Of a stretch of DNA of 64,000 nucleotides, positions 10,801 through 24,200 are shown in pieces. How positions within the stretch are numbered: position 1 is the first letter of the stretch; each line of letters begins with the position of its first letter. The notes beneath the pieces were generated by a model. That model saw only the letters and a program-made list of their open reading frames with translations, ran no database searches and had not been told where the DNA came from. The stretch is from Buxus sempervirens (lineage: Eukaryota; Streptophyta; Magnoliopsida; Buxales; Buxaceae), in contig OX387193.1 in NCBI GenBank assembly GCA_947561395.2, positions 12,648,001-12,712,000 of the forward strand, in the 5' to 3' direction. The position numbers and the translations under genes were made by a program.

Positions 10801-12139
10801 AGCACCGTTTGATAGCGCTTTTGCTTTCTTGCTTTCAAAAGCAAGAAAGCAAAAAAGTAATTTTCTGCTTTTTAGAAAATCTTTTGTTGAAACAAAGCTG
10901 TTTGGTAAACTTTTGCTTTGATACTAAGAAGCAAAAAAAAAATCATGTTTAGTAACTACAGTAGCATATAAATTGCTTTTATACTATCATATAAAACTAC
11001 CGTAAACAGTTGATGCATTCTACTTAAAAATATACTTAACGTATATTGTAACAGGTTGAGTAATAATCGGGTCGGTTCAAGTTGAATCATGTTTATTGGT
11101 GGGTTGGGAAACCCAAAACCAAACCCAACTCGCCAATAATCGAGTTCAACCCACCAACCCGATTACAATTTTTTTATTTTTTAATTATAAAAAAATATAC
11201 CAATAGAAAATAACATGAATTAGTGATACAATTTAGGGTTAAACGGGTTATTATCAAGTTAAACGAGTCATTATCAAGTTAAACGGGCCATTATTGAGTT
11301 AAACAGATCATTATTGGGTTAAGCAGGTCATTATCGGGTTAAACGAGTCATTATCATATTAAACGGGCCATTATTGTATTAAACGAGACATTATTGTGTT
11401 AAACGGATCATTATCGAGTTGAACGAATCATTATCGGATTAAGTAGGTCATTATCGGGTTAAATGAGTCATTATCGTGTTAAATGGGCCATTATTGTGTT
11501 AAACAGGTCATTATTAGGTTGAACGAATCATTATCGGGTTAAGTGGGATATTATCGAGTTAAATGAGTCATTATCGTGTTAAACGGGTCATTATCGAGTT
11601 AAACGGGCAATTATTGGATTAAGCAGGTCATTATCGGGTTAAACGAGTCATTATCATGTTAAACGAGTTATTATCGTATTAAACGGGCCATTATTGTGTG
11701 TAAACAGGTCATTATCGGGTTGAACGAATCATTATCGGGTTAAACGGGTCATTATCGAGTTAAATGAGTCTTTATCGTATTAAACATGTCATTATCGGGT
11801 TAAATGAATCATTAATGGTTACTAAATCCCCAACCCGAAGCCAACCCAACTATTACACAGGTCAACCAGAACCCGTTTATTCGAGTTTGATTGGACATGA
11901 TGGGTCAATTTTTTCCCGGTCTAGTTTTGTGTCGAGGGTTTTAGAAGCAAGAAAGTAAATTTATGGTTAAAGTGAGAAGCAACATTTCTATGATTCTTTT
12001 GAAAAGCAATGAAATTGCCTTTTTGCTTCTTATAAATTACTTTATGTGTGCATAATCAAACAACATTTTTGCTTTCGAAAGCAATTTTTTGCTATTAAAA
12101 GCAAAAAAACACTTTTAAAAAGCGTTACCAAACAGTACC
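10801..12139. mobile_element. PIF/Harbinger-like non-autonomous element with internal minisatellite
   Basis: TTA duplications (10798-10800, 12140-12142) flank inverted ends AGCACCGTTTGATAGCGCTT and, from the right, GGTACTGTTTGGTAACGCTT. A perfect 17-bp hairpin (10819-10854) lies just inside the left end and similar GCTTTC/AAAGC motifs lie inside the right end. No transposase was seen. The centre is filled by a 20-bp tandem repeat. The three-base TTA duplication points to PIF/Harbinger; hAT is less likely because no 8-bp duplication is present. Confidence 0.72.
11225..11815. repeat. 20-bp minisatellite array, about 30 units
   Basis: Units approximate GGTCATTATCGGGTTAAACG with frequent G/A and C/T variants. 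The array lies wholly inside the TIR element 10801-12139. Flanking bases at 11040-11200 and 11820-11920 also hold AACCC/GGGTT-rich imperfect inverted motifs. Confidence 0.93.
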
Positions 12140-13550
12140 TTAGATCCCTATGCATTAATAATTGCATAAAACTTGTCCCGGTTAATAAGGAATAAGCATA
12201 CATTCCATTATTGAGGTGTGACTTATGTTAAAATTGGGCAACTGAGATGGACTAAGAATCTATTTGATAATTAATGTCAATATGGGAGAGGAAGAAAGAA
12301 ATAGAATGAAATCAATGTAGGCTTGAATGATGCTTTCTTTTTATTTCTTTATGATAACTTTCCTTGATATAGAATCAGCTTTGACTGGAATTTCCATATG
12401 GAGGGGTGTTTCATCTCTACAAATACATAAAGTGAAGGGACATTTTGTTGCCCAAAGTGCCCCCACTAAAATTTATAATAATTTACTTTCCTCTACATGT
12501 TCGTACCTCATCAACTTTTTACTCAATGAGCTAGTTACAGCACTCACGTAATACTCCCAACACAATTAGTTAGTTTGAAATGAATTTTATCCCTGTTGCT
12601 ATCTACGTTCTTTTAATTCAATTATATCTATTTCAAATCATATTATTAGTTTCCCGCACTAATAAAATTCTATTTATTTATTTCCTATTATAAATAGAAT
12701 TCCTATACTTTGTGACTATCTCTAATCTCTCGACCCTATTAGTTCCAAATAAAATTTCAATATTCCTATCCTATACATTGGAATTATGCGAACAGATAAT
12801 TATTATCTAGACATTAATTAGATATCTTTTAGAATAGATATTTTTTTTAAAAATTTTAATAAATGGATTATTTTCTTGGCACTCTTAATTTTTATATAAT
12901 AATATTTTCGTTTTCTGAAATATAATAAAATTATTTTCTAAAATATTAATTATATTACATTTCAGTGAATTAAAAATTCATTTGATTGAGTCAACCTTTT
13001 AACTTGGATGGCACAAAAAAGTTTAGTGTCTACACCATAATTTCCAAGAGAGTTCATTATAATTTGTTACAATTTCATGTAATCATCTAGTAGGGCAAGT
13101 CATATATGGGTTGAGGTTATTTTTTTGTCATTGAAATTGAATGCTCCAACCATATTAACCAGAAAAGGTGACCATTTAATTAAAATAGGAGGAGGTGTCA
13201 TGTGTAGTAGTCCTGGTTGACACATAAGTCCTTACACAGCCAGTTATATAATTCCAGAGGGAGTACTCACTGAAAGGTTATTTATTAAGGAAAGATAAGT
13301 TTATATGTAGGATATCTCAAGAGTATTAACTTCAGGGTATTTTGGTCATTCTAGTGAAACTCACAAGCCGAAGTGGTTGAACCAAGCCCAAATGGGTCTC
13401 AAATATGTCTTACTCAATTATCTTGATCTAGTATTATTGTGTTAAAATTCAATTATTTTAAATTTAATTATTTTTAAATTTGTGATTGAATTTGAACTAT
13501 TTTAAAAATCATTGCTAAAATTAAATTTTGCTGTAACAGAACTGATTCGC
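12140..13550. other. Intergenic, AT-rich
   Basis: No gene seen. AT-rich low-complexity sequence at 12590-12960. This is the distal upstream region of the membrane-protein gene at 13726. Confidence 0.4.
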
Positions 13551-13551
13551 T

Positions 13552-13617
13552 GATAGCGAACATCGCGAAAATCGCGGCCCCAAAAAAAAAAAAAAGATAG
13601 CGAACATCGCGGCCCCA
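13552..13617. repeat. Short direct repeat split by an A-rich insert
   Basis: GATAGCGAACATCGCG occurs at about 13552 and again at about 13596. Between them lies a block ending in a run of 14 A. The layout resembles a retroposition scar with a 16-bp target duplication. However, the insert repeats TCGCGGCCCCA, also found downstream, so replication slippage is equally possible. It lies within 180 bp upstream of the start codon at 13726. Confidence 0.5.
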
Positions 13618-13629
13618 ATTCGATTTTTC

Positions 13630-13639
13630 TCTATATAAA
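13630..13639 (+). promoter_or_regulatory. Probable TATA box of the small membrane-protein gene
   Basis: CTATATAAAT about 87-96 bp before the ATG at 13726. Position and sequence fit a plant core promoter. Confidence 0.6.
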
Positions 13640-13725
13640 TTTCGACCCTATTTGATCTCCATAAATTTCGAACCGTACATATTTTTCTGTTATCGATCTT
13701 CATTCCATTCTTTAATTGGTAAAAG

Positions 13726-14071
13726 ATGCATCGGTCGTCTAGCACAACTCGAGCTTCAGAAGAGTTGTTCGCCCAATCTCCGCCGGGACACAGAATGTCG
13801 GCGGACGGCGTTGAGCTTCCGACTTACGACCCCAGCTCTGATTTGGCGAAGAAAGAGAGGTCGCGTGCAAGGTTTGCCGAAAACGCGGTCCATGTGATAC
13901 CTTTTGTGCTGCTTCTCTGTGGGATCATCCTCTGGTTCTTCTCTCATCCAGGTGAAATATGGAAAGATCTCATTCAGCCCATTTTTTATTTATCGATTCT
14001 TCTTGTCTTATTCTGTTGTAAATGTCTATTCAATTGATGACAACAAAAGGGGTTATTGGAAATGGGTGTTT

Positions 14072-14124
<53 letters not shown>

Positions 14125-14897
14125 GTTCTTTTCTTTCTTTTTCAAATTAGGTTTATGAGTTTAAATTGATTTATTCAGTTTATTTCCTGTTCATCATAGT
14201 TTATTCCCTGTTCATCATGGTTACTGTAATCTCTCTCTCTCTCTCTCTAACCCATGAATATTTAGGATCTTTTTAAACTTTTTAGTCCCTTTTGTTGTCT
14301 AGCGGGAGGGTTATGATGGTGGATTGATTCTACTGTCTCCTTTCAATTGTCTGTATTTGGAGTCTCTTCCTTCCGCGTTACTCTCTCTCTCTAACCCATG
14401 AATATTTAAGATTTTTTTTATGAACTTTTTAGTCCCTTTTGTAGTCTAGTGGGAGAGTTATGATGGTAGATTGATTCTACAATTTCCTTGAATTTTCTGG
14501 AATTAGAGTCACTTCCTTTGCCTTATTCTTCTCTAAGCTTGAGACAAAAAAATTAATTTCTCATACATCTTAGAAGAGAATGATGCCAGATTATGAGGCT
14601 TATTATATTGTTCTCTCTGATTGAATGATTATAAAGACAATGAAAAGAACTAGAGATGGAACAAAACTGCATGGAAAGCTTCTTATGTCCTGTTTAAACT
14701 CCATGGCAGTTGATTTGAACAATAAAGGTGATCCAATTGCTGCCAGAATGAACGGGTTGACGATCGGCACTGACATAGATAGTGATGGCACTCAGACAAC
14801 CTTGCTCCCAATCTTGGATCAGGAAGACTTGGATTCACCTAAACAGGAGGGGGCTCATCACAAAGCCTCAAGAGTACAGAAAGACAAATCAGAATGA
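13726..14897 (+). CDS. Small single-pass membrane protein of unknown function (2 exons)
   Basis: Exon 1 is 13726-13951 and exon 2 is 14710-14897, joined by GTGAAA...GGCAG. The coding length is 414 bases, a 137-residue protein. Residues 1-50 are hydrophilic with a LPTYDPSSDLAKKERSR segment. Residues 56-73 form one transmembrane helix (HVIPFVLLLCGIILWFF). The C-terminal tail holds GDPIAARMNGLTI and DIDSDGTQT, acidic and conserved-looking. I recall uncharacterised plant proteins with the same plan (YDP...AKKE, a helix with an LLLCG motif, then an AAR-GLT motif), but no function. With no signal peptide and a positively charged segment before the helix, the N-terminus probably faces the cytosol (inference). 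The gene is convergent with the monooxygenase gene, 313 bp apart, so their 3' UTRs may be close or overlap. A start 12 codons or more downstream is unlikely because the frame is conserved from MHRSSS. Confidence 0.85.
14074..14121. repeat. (CT)n microsatellite in intron
   Basis: About 24 CT units in the intron of the small membrane-protein gene. Confidence 0.97.
14231..14525. repeat. 144-bp tandem duplication inside the intron
   Basis: The block starting (CT)n-AACCCATGAATATTTA is present at about 14231-14380 and again at 14381-14525 with substitutions. The marker AACCCATG is at 14249 and 14393. The CT runs at the junctions probably mediated the duplication. Confidence 0.85.
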
Positions 14898-15210
14898 CAA
14901 ATCTGTATCTTCCTTCCTAGAAACAATGTGCATCTATCAGTAAGAAGATCTTTTGTTGTTCTTTGTCTAGTGAATGAAACATGCTTTATCTCCTTTTCTT
15001 TTCCAGGCGAGAGACTTCATTTCTTCATTCATCCACAAAATAATTGCCATTATATCAAATTGAGATGTATATAAAGAAACCCCATGTTTCCAAGTAACTG
15101 TTGGCTTCAATTCTGTAAAGAAAACATTTTTACATAACACTCAACATACTAACATTCAAGTGAAAAATGGTTCAAAAGAAGACCGGTTCTTTGGTTCTTT
15201 GTTTTGCTTC

Positions 15211-18200
15211 CTATGTCTTGTATAAAGGTTCACAATTAAAATTTGTGTGTTCCAATATTGGTCCAAGTCTCACCAGCTTGGGTATGATGAGGCTATTTCG
15301 AACAGAACAAACCAGAGGATTTTCCCATTGCAGTAGTGATCCGACAAGGTTTGCACGCACCGTTAATGGAAAGATGCGAGACCATCTTTCTCTGCTGTAT
15401 GATCCAAATGCATCTTGCACAGCTGCAGGTCCAGACTGTATCACAGCTGCAAGCTTTCTCGCAAGGATGACTGAATCCTCCAATGCGCAGCATGCACCTT
15501 GCCCAAGATTGGGAGTCATTGGGTGCCATGCATCGCCGGCGAGAACTACTCCACTTGTTGAAGCTGAAGGGCTTAAAACCGGCCACAACCACCGGTCTAC
15601 CAAAGGTGTCCTCGTTACTGTGTCGTCTGGGGTCAGTCTGATGGTGTCTAACAGCTCTGAGGGCCAGCTCCTGACCAGCTCTTCAGCTTGCTTCTTCAGA
15701 ATAGATGGGTCATTGATCCTTGGACCTATAATATTACAGGCAGTTGAACAAATAAGAAGAGAAGTATTATCAATTGGACTGGTCCCAACTCCTAAGCAAA
15801 TGAACCTCTTCCCCCCCCCCCCCCCCCCCTCCCCCCCCTCGCTTTTTTCAATTTAAGGACTGCTCTGGTGCATGATGGTTTAATGTATTTTTTTAATCTA
15901 ATGACATTACATTCTAATCACATAAAGCTCATTTCCATCACTAACTCAGGTCTAGAAAATATTCAAGTAAAAGTCAAATGATAACAAATATATGTAAATT
16001 CATCAAGTTTAATAAACGCAGATTTAAAAAAAAATTATAAAAGGCAGAAGGTTATGAAATAATTGAAAAAAGAAGAAACAATAGCATGGTATGAATATCT
16101 ACGGATTAGGATGTATATCTACAGATAAGGATGCAGCAGGATAAAGATTATTGTGAACAATAGGATACGTATCTGTTTGTGTTAAATGGGATATATCCGA
16201 AGATTTTCGGCTTTCACAAAAATGAATATTAGTTATAATTATGAGAATAGATAACCATGAGATTTTATTAATAACTTCTTTATCCTAAAAAATAAACCCA
16301 AATTCAGTTATAACTATTGTTTACACCCGCCGTAGTCCGGCGGTAGAATTGAATCTCATGTAGCTACAAGTCCCCCTAAATAGGGAAGTGGGGTCCATTA
16401 AAAACCCCATTACGTAAGATTGGTTTGGAAAAAGTCTACAAGAGCTAAAAAGATGGAAAGTGGGGTCCCTCACTTCCTAGAAACATGGGAGTTTTATATA
16501 AAGTGGGGTTTAACTTCCTAAGAGTAGATCGTTAGGAGACTGTGTGATCAAGCCAAACAGTTTATAAATAGGGACCTACAGACAAGGGAAAGAGAGATAC
16601 TTTATGATCAAGCCAAACAGCTTATAAATAAGGACCTATAGACAAGAGAAAGAGAGATACTTTGTGATCAAGCCAAATAGCTTACAAATAGAGACCTGCA
16701 GACAAAGGAAAGAGATCTTTCGATCAACACACAACACAACTATATTAGCTATTCCGGTCTCCTCAGACCCCTTATTCGTGCTTCTCAGACCACTCTACTC
16801 TCATGCTATCCTCGTAGCATGAAGTAGTCTATTCTCCTGTTGCTTCCTGTCGCAATAACACATGGAGATCCCCCTTACTCCTAGACAAGGCTAAGAAGAT
16901 ATGCCCTACTCCAATCACGGCTATATACGATCTCGTTTACTCCTTCAAGCAAGACTAAGGGTAGTCACTATGTGCATCCCAGAACTAGTAATCTTTAAGG
17001 CGGTCCCCGATCTCTTCTCTCTATACTCCGATCACGGCTATAGGGAAACAGGCGGCAGGTACTGAGATTTTTTTGGTTTTCTTTTTACCTTTTATTGATT
17101 CTTATCACCATCCATCCTTGAAATGACCGTCATCCCACACGGCCCATCCATCCTTGAAACGGCCATCATCCCACATGGCCCTCAATTTCTGCAGATTCTA
17201 CATCAAATGGCCACCACCAACGTGGCCGTCGTCAATATTGCCATAAAATTGGGGAAAGAGCCTTGGAGGACAAACCCCAATCCTCTCAGCAATCGCCGAA
17301 TAAGAAGTCTCCAAATCCACAGGCGGCTGGATCGTATCTGAATCGCAACCCATCGGGTTCTACGTGCGATTGGTGTCAGAGTCAAAAGTTTCCGACTCCT
17401 TGCATCAACACAGATGCTGGCACGCCCGCGCACTGATGCGTCCCCGAGTCGAGCCAGAAATGATGGGAAAGACTTTTTGGCACGCCCAGTGGGACCCTAA
17501 AATTGGCAAATATTTGGATCGATAAGTGTATTTTGCTGATTTTACAAAATATATATTTCGGCCATCTTGAGGTTTACCTTTTTGACTGGAATCACATGTC
17601 GCTACTTCCGATCATATCTATGGTTCACGGTTCGTCATCACTGATCAAAAGTCGTGGTGGGTCGCACAATACCATCAGATTATGGCCCACTTGTTGGATT
17701 ACGACATCATCAATTGGTGAAGAAAGTCGTTCTATAGACTGCTTTCCAAAACCTGTGATGGGTTCAATGGGTACGAACAATCATTTCATATGGCCATGAT
17801 TTGACAAGATCAAGATAATTCATCCGGCCATGATTCATCAAAAGAAAGCAGGCCTTTTCGGCCGTGAATACTTAAATAATAACAAAATAGTCACCCGGCC
17901 ACATGTTCCTTAAAAAGAAGGAACGGAAAAACACTTCCATTGCTGGAAAAGCGCTGCTCTCTATGAGTTTGAAGAGTAGTTTCGGTCACCATTTAATTCA
18001 AGAAAGCTGCATCAATGACTTTTTACTTTAAGGCTCTGTTTGTTTCATCGGAAAATATTTTCTGGTGGAAAATATTTTCTGGAAGAAAATTTTCCAAGAA
18101 AAAATTTTCCTTCCTTGTTTTTTCCGAGTGTTTGGATGTAACATGGAAAATGTTTAAGAATTTTATTTTATTTTTTCTTTTCTAATACAAATGCAACTAA

Positions 18201-21200
18201 AAATACCTTCCTAGGAACTAAAGTGCGTGAGAGCAAGAACCCTACAAATTTATAAAACTCACAAAGAGAACGACAGGACGTCGTCAAAGAATCTAATCAT
18301 GAAAGAAGATCATAGAAAAGCCAAACCCTAAATTTTCCTTTCACACTTGAAACAGGTGAACAAAGAAAACTAGAGGATACGAATAAAAATTGATAGAGAG
18401 AAAGAGTTGCCGCTGTCTCCTATGAGAAGAAGCTTAATAAGGTAATCATAATCTGCCCGAGCTCGTGCCGGAGCGACCGCCATTTTTTCCGCTTTTGCTT
18501 CTCCAGAATTTTGAAGTCTCCGCTCTGATATCTTCCTCCTCCTTCAGATCGGCAGGTTCGCCGCAAATGGTGCTCCTTTCTAAGATCAAGGAGGCCGGCC
18601 GATCCAAGTCGAGCTCCTCTCTCTATCTCTCTCTTTGTGGGCTTCAGTGAATCAGCTCACCTCTTTTGATCTAACCCTACTTCAACAATTATCCCATTTA
18701 CTTAATCTCATTCTAAAGCTTCCTATCTCTCTCTCTATCCTTCTCTTTTTCCTCTGTCTTTTGCCTTTGCTTGTCCTCAACGCTGGGTAGAAACTATCAA
18801 CAAATAAAATTCTATTAAGTGAATAGAAATATTCAGAGAATTGGGGCTATGGCAGAATGCCCACTATAACTGCCTTCCTCTCATCTTCTTCGGCTTCAGG
18901 TTCTGGGTATAGTTATCGTGTCGATTTGTCTCTCTAGCTGCTGAAAGTAACCGTTACAGATGCTATGCGAATGGGGAAAATTGAGGAGCAGTCGCTGCAT
19001 CATGGGTAGTAGATTCTGGAGAGCCAAAGTGGATGCTCTCAATTTGTCTCTCTAGCTGCTGAAACTTGATTTTGCTGAAACTTGATTTTGTTACAGATGA
19101 TGTAGATGCTCTCAAGGTTACGCGCTTTCGCCGTGCAGGAGGAGGAAGAAGAGGGTCGAAGTCAAGGTGAAAAAAAAATCGAAACACGAGAAATGTCCTG
19201 GCGGAAAATAACTTCCGCTAAATTTTAGCGGAGGTTATTTTCCGCTGATTTTCCTTCAATTTGGAAAATCTTTTCCATTAGTTTTCTTTTTTCCTTGAAA
19301 CAAACGTCCGAAAAATTTCAAAGTTCTGGAAAATATTTTCTTTTCCTTGTTTTCCGGTGAAACAAACAGAGCCTAAAAGTGTTCCAGTCACTTTTATTTA
19401 AACAAGAGTGATTTAGTCACCCTTTATTTAAAACAAAATAGTGTTTTGGCCACCTTTATTCTCCTTCTCCAGAAAATCATGGCCATTCATCTTTAAGGTA
19501 AATCAATCTTTTACCGATTTTAGCTAAATTCATAGCCATTTCGGATCGCTATTTGTCCCAAAGTTTTCAACCGATTCCACAGATACTCTGAGTCAGCCAC
19601 CTTTTTAAACAAAATGTTTCGGTCAATAAATAAAAATCAAAATTTTGACCGATTCTCATCTCACCACCTATAGGTCAAATAAGACCCATCATAGGATTGG
19701 TCCCATGACAAGTATACACTGCCTCATCACGTCTTACTGCAACGACGTAATGAGAAAGTAAGGGAGGGGCAATGTTTACACCCACTGTAGCCCGGCGGTA
19801 GAATTGAATCTTATGTGGCTACAAGTCTCCATAAATATGGAAGTGGGATTCATTAAGAAACCCCATTACGTAAGATTGGTTCGGAAAAAGTCTACAAGAG
19901 CTAAAAAGATGGAAAGTGGGGTCCCTCACTTCCTAGAAACAAGAGAGGTTTGTATAAAGTGGGGTTTAACTTCCTAAGAGTGAGTCGTTAGGAGACTTTG
20001 TGATCAAGCCAAACAGCTTATAAATAGGGACCTGCAGACAAGGGAAAGAGATCTCTCAATCAACACACAACACAACTCATTAGCTATTCCGGTTTCCTTA
20101 GACCCCTTATTCGGTCTTCTCAGCCACCCTACTCTCATGCTATCCTCATAGCATGAAGTAGTCTATCCTCCTGTTGCTTTTTGTCACAACAACATATGGA
20201 GATCCCCCTTACTCCTAGACAAGGCTAAGAAGATACGCTCTACTCTGATCACGGCTAGGTACTGTGAGACACGGGAAAAATCACCGGGATGATTCACCCT
20301 CCGTCAACACACGGGGCTCGACGCAAAAATTGGGAGAGTCGCCACCATTCAGAATTTTGGGGTGTGAATGGACACCAAAAGGTTCAAAAATAAGCAAAAA
20401 TAGCTAAAAGGCAAATTCTAGAGTAAAAATAACCCTACTTGAAAATCAAATCCAGAGATGGGTAAAGGGATTAGATTATGAACAGGGAAAAGTGTTAGGC
20501 ACTCTCATTCACCCACACAAGGTGGTTGCCAAGTGTTTGTTCATGCAAAAAGATAAGAAAGCTTGCTAAAATCATTAAAAACATTGGAAAAGAATTAAGC
20601 CAATGTGTGATATTTTCACATGAGGAATTCAAAAGGATTCTAGATCCTCTTTTATGTCAATATCACTTCTGGAATATCACAAAAAGATGAAAGTCAAAGC
20701 ACAAGTTGCACAAAACCAAGTTGAGTTAAATCCGGAAAATTCGGTGAAAAGTAATGCCATTTGTTTTGAAATCATTCAAAATCAATTTTAAATTGAATCA
20801 AACCAAATCCATTTGAAATATCATGGTAAATAAGAGACTCATGTAAAATTTCAAGTAAATCCGGTTGAAATCCTAGGAGTTAAGCTCCTTTAAAGTTGCT
20901 GCTGGGGAAAATCAAAAGTGATAAGTGGGCAACTTTGGAAAATTATCTAGAAAAATCTGCTCCATAGAAATCCATGAAATTTGGTGTGATTGAAGTCTGT
21001 ATGGCCATCTTTCGAAAGAAACTAGCATCATATAAAAAATCACTCGGATGTGCCTTGGGTGGTCTCCCGAACAGGCCCCGAAGATCACAGATTTACCCAG
21101 AAAAGTACTAATGCGCAACTCTGAGTAAATCTGTTACCAATAATACAAATGGACTCAAAAAAATTATGAAACCAACTGGATTTGAAAATAGACTCATAAA

Positions 21201-24200
21201 GAAGTGCCCAGAAACAAAAATCACTCGAATCGGACTTAAAACGAACACATGGCGCTCCGTCGAAGTGACAAGTTCTGTATTTGAACCTGAACTGTCCAAT
21301 CAACTTCGACAGAGAGGTGTTAAAACTCCGCCTGATAGAAATTAATGAAATTTGGTGGACATAAACTAGACAGCCTCACCTTTCCCATGGTTCTAAAATC
21401 ACTCCAAAATTCATCCGGACGATGAAGTTATGAGTGTCCGAAGTCGGGGTACAGTTGCTGTCAAGTTAAACCCCTTTTGGAGAAAAACAATTCAAAACTG
21501 TGACAAAGTATGTGCAATTCGTGCAAGATGAATACAAAACCTTTAAAATCATTTCAAAACATTCCAGAATTGATTGAGGCCATTTATTTGAGATTTATCA
21601 CAATAAATGCAATAAACCCGACATATGAGCCTATCCCGCCAAAATCATGTGCTATGCATGTGTAAGTGTGAAAACCATTCCAATAGCATAGCAAAGATAT
21701 CAAGCATGTATATTAATAAAAATGGGGTTCTGAAAACAACCTAGGGTTCCGTTCCATTATCGTTTCCCTTTGTTCTCTCTCCCCTTTAAACACGGTTCTT
21801 CAAGATAATCATGGGGTACTTTGAATATGAAACGGACTTCAAAGATTCAAAAGGCTTTATTCTAAATAGGTTCTAGCACTAGGGTCAATCCCCAGTCTCG
21901 TTTCTCCTAGATCCCGCCTTCACGTTTTACGGCTAAGGGGAGTCTTGAGATACTTTGAGCCAGGGAAGGGTTTTCATACACATAGAAGGCCTTATTCTAC
22001 AGAAAGGTAGAAGAAGAAATCTAGATCTAGGAATGTAAATACAGAAAATAAAGAAGAGGTTTGAGGCTTACCTGGGGTCCTGGAAGCAATCCGGCGGCGG
22101 TTCCCTTCTTCACTCGGAGCTCTTGGATCTCCAACTTATTGGCAAGAATTCAAGGCAAGAGTTAATGGCCATTTGCTTAAGGAGGAGCCTCCTATTTATA
22201 GGCAAATGTTAGGGTTAGGGTTGGTGAGAATGGTAGACACAACATAATGTCTATAGCCCACCAACCTTAACCCTAAGGCTATTTCCGAGATTTCCCCTCA
22301 TTTAATGAAGGACATGATGGTAAAAGATGAAATCTCTCGGAAAACCCTAATTTTGAGCAAAACTTATGTATCCGGCATGTCAGGCCGGATACACAAGTGC
22401 CTTAATGTATCCGGCATACGCAAGTGCCTTAATGATGCCGGATACATTAAGGGCTCCTTGTATCCGGTATTATCTGCCGGATACAAAGAAGATCCTTTGT
22501 ATCCGGCATTATCTGTCGGATACAAAAAAATGAAGCTTTTATCCCAATTTTAACACAGGCAATACTTTTTTAATCTCCATTTACTTAAGATATTACATGT
22601 AAATAAGCAAACACCCCCCATTTGAATCCATTAAAAATAGTTCCAGACCCAAATTCCAAGTGAATAAAAAGTCAACTTTCCAGTTCCAGGCAAAATTCCG
22701 ATTTTTCAGGTCTGGAAAAAAGGTTCAATATGTTAAAACCAAGGTATTCACCAAGATTTAAAATCTCAAAAAATTCTTTTATGTAATTACATGGCTAAAA
22801 ACCTGATTACCGGGAAAAATTATCTTGAAATCTGGCTTTAAAAAATATTTCATTTTCTGAGGTCAAAAGTCAACAAAATTCAACCGGAAAAAGTTTGACT
22901 TTGCACAAAAAATTGAATTCGGGCCTTTTCCTTTACGGTTTTGGATTCAAATGGATTAAGTATCTCAAATCCAATGCAAAGAATTGAAAATTTCAATAAA
23001 ATATTTCTCTCCTTCAAGATTTATCAAAAATCGTGCAATTTTGGGGTGTCTACAGGTACAATCTCGCTTACTCTTTCAAGCAAGGCTAAGGGCAGTCATT
23101 ATGTGCACCTCGAAACCAGTAATCTTCAAGGCAGCCCCCGATCTCTTCTCTATACTCCGATCACGGCTATAGGGAAATAAACGGCAAATACCGAGATTTT
23201 GTTGGTTTTCTTTTTACCTTTTATTGATTCTCATCACCATCCATCCTTGAAATGGCCGTTACCCCACACAGCCCATCCATTCTTGAAACGGCCGTCATCC
23301 CACACGGCCCTCAATTTCTGTAGATTCTACATCAAAGGATCACCACCAACGTGGCCGTCGTCAATATTGCCATAAAATTAGGGGAAGAACCTTAGAGGAC
23401 AAACCCCAATCTTCTCAGCAATTGCCGGATCAGAAATCTCCAAATGCACAGGCGACCAGATCGTATTTGAACCGCAACCTGTCGAGTTCTACGTGCGATA
23501 GGCGCCGGGGTCAAAAGTTTCCGACTCCTTGCATCGACACAGATGCTGGTACGCCCCGCGGACTCAAGCGCCCTTGAGTCGAGCCGGAAATGATGGGAAC
23601 AATTATATTTTTCAAATCCTAGTAGTTTATTTTATTGTATGATTTATGACACTTAAAAATAAATATATAATAAATAGATAGTTATTGAAATAAATACATT
23701 ATCCCAAAAAAAATTAGCAACACAAGCATAAGCATAACGCATAGATTTTATTAATAAGTATCATTTTTATTTTATTTTATGAGATTTTATAATAGATTTT
23801 GAACTTAGTTTTTGATAGAATCTTATGTGTAGAATCTTATTGAGATTTTCTGACCAAAGAGCCCTTCCTCTTTTTTCATATTAACTTCCATATCCCTATT
23901 AATAACGTACACCCATATGCACCAATAGTTCAACAAAAACTAAAGGGCTGACACAAATATTATTAACAAAACAAACCCCAAATGTGAATATGTATGTGCA
24001 ATACCACCCATTAATTCAACAGAAATGGAAGGATCGACACACGAATATTATTAACAACAGAAGTGCAATAAATAAAGTTGTATGAACAAAACTGCCCCCG
24101 ACGAACTGCCTTAAACCAATTGCCATAAAAGACATCCACAAACCATATAAAAGGACACAGCTGTAAATGCAAAACAAGAATTTATGAATTATTGGAAACG

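Larger units (their letters stand above)
16318..23601 (+). mobile_element. Non-autonomous LTR retrotransposon in CTF2 intron 5
   Basis: The 5' LTR is about 16318-17470 and the 3' LTR 19773-23601 (interrupted). Both start TGTTTACACCC. The 3' copy ends GATGGGAACA and the 5' copy GATGGGAAAG. A primer-binding-like segment TGGCACGCCCAGTGGGACC starts at 17478. A polypurine tract AAGGGAGGGGCAA lies just before the 3' LTR. Flanks ACTAT (16313-16317) and ATTAT (23602-23606) are a target duplication with one transition. The interior holds no gag or pol and is only about 0.95 kb after removing the nested PIF/Harbinger-like element. The PBS region resembles that of Ty3/Gypsy Tat-lineage elements (recollection). 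It lies antisense to the host gene. Confidence 0.85.

Noticed and set aside
13552..13617. Sixth TACC-poly(A) scar
   Set aside because: The insert ends GGCCCC-poly(A), not TACC, and contains a copy of flanking sequence. Slippage explains it as well.
15167..15856. 229-codon plus-strand frame
   Set aside because: It lies antisense to the last CTF2 exon, which has a clear family match and correct splice junction. The tail runs through the poly-C tract.
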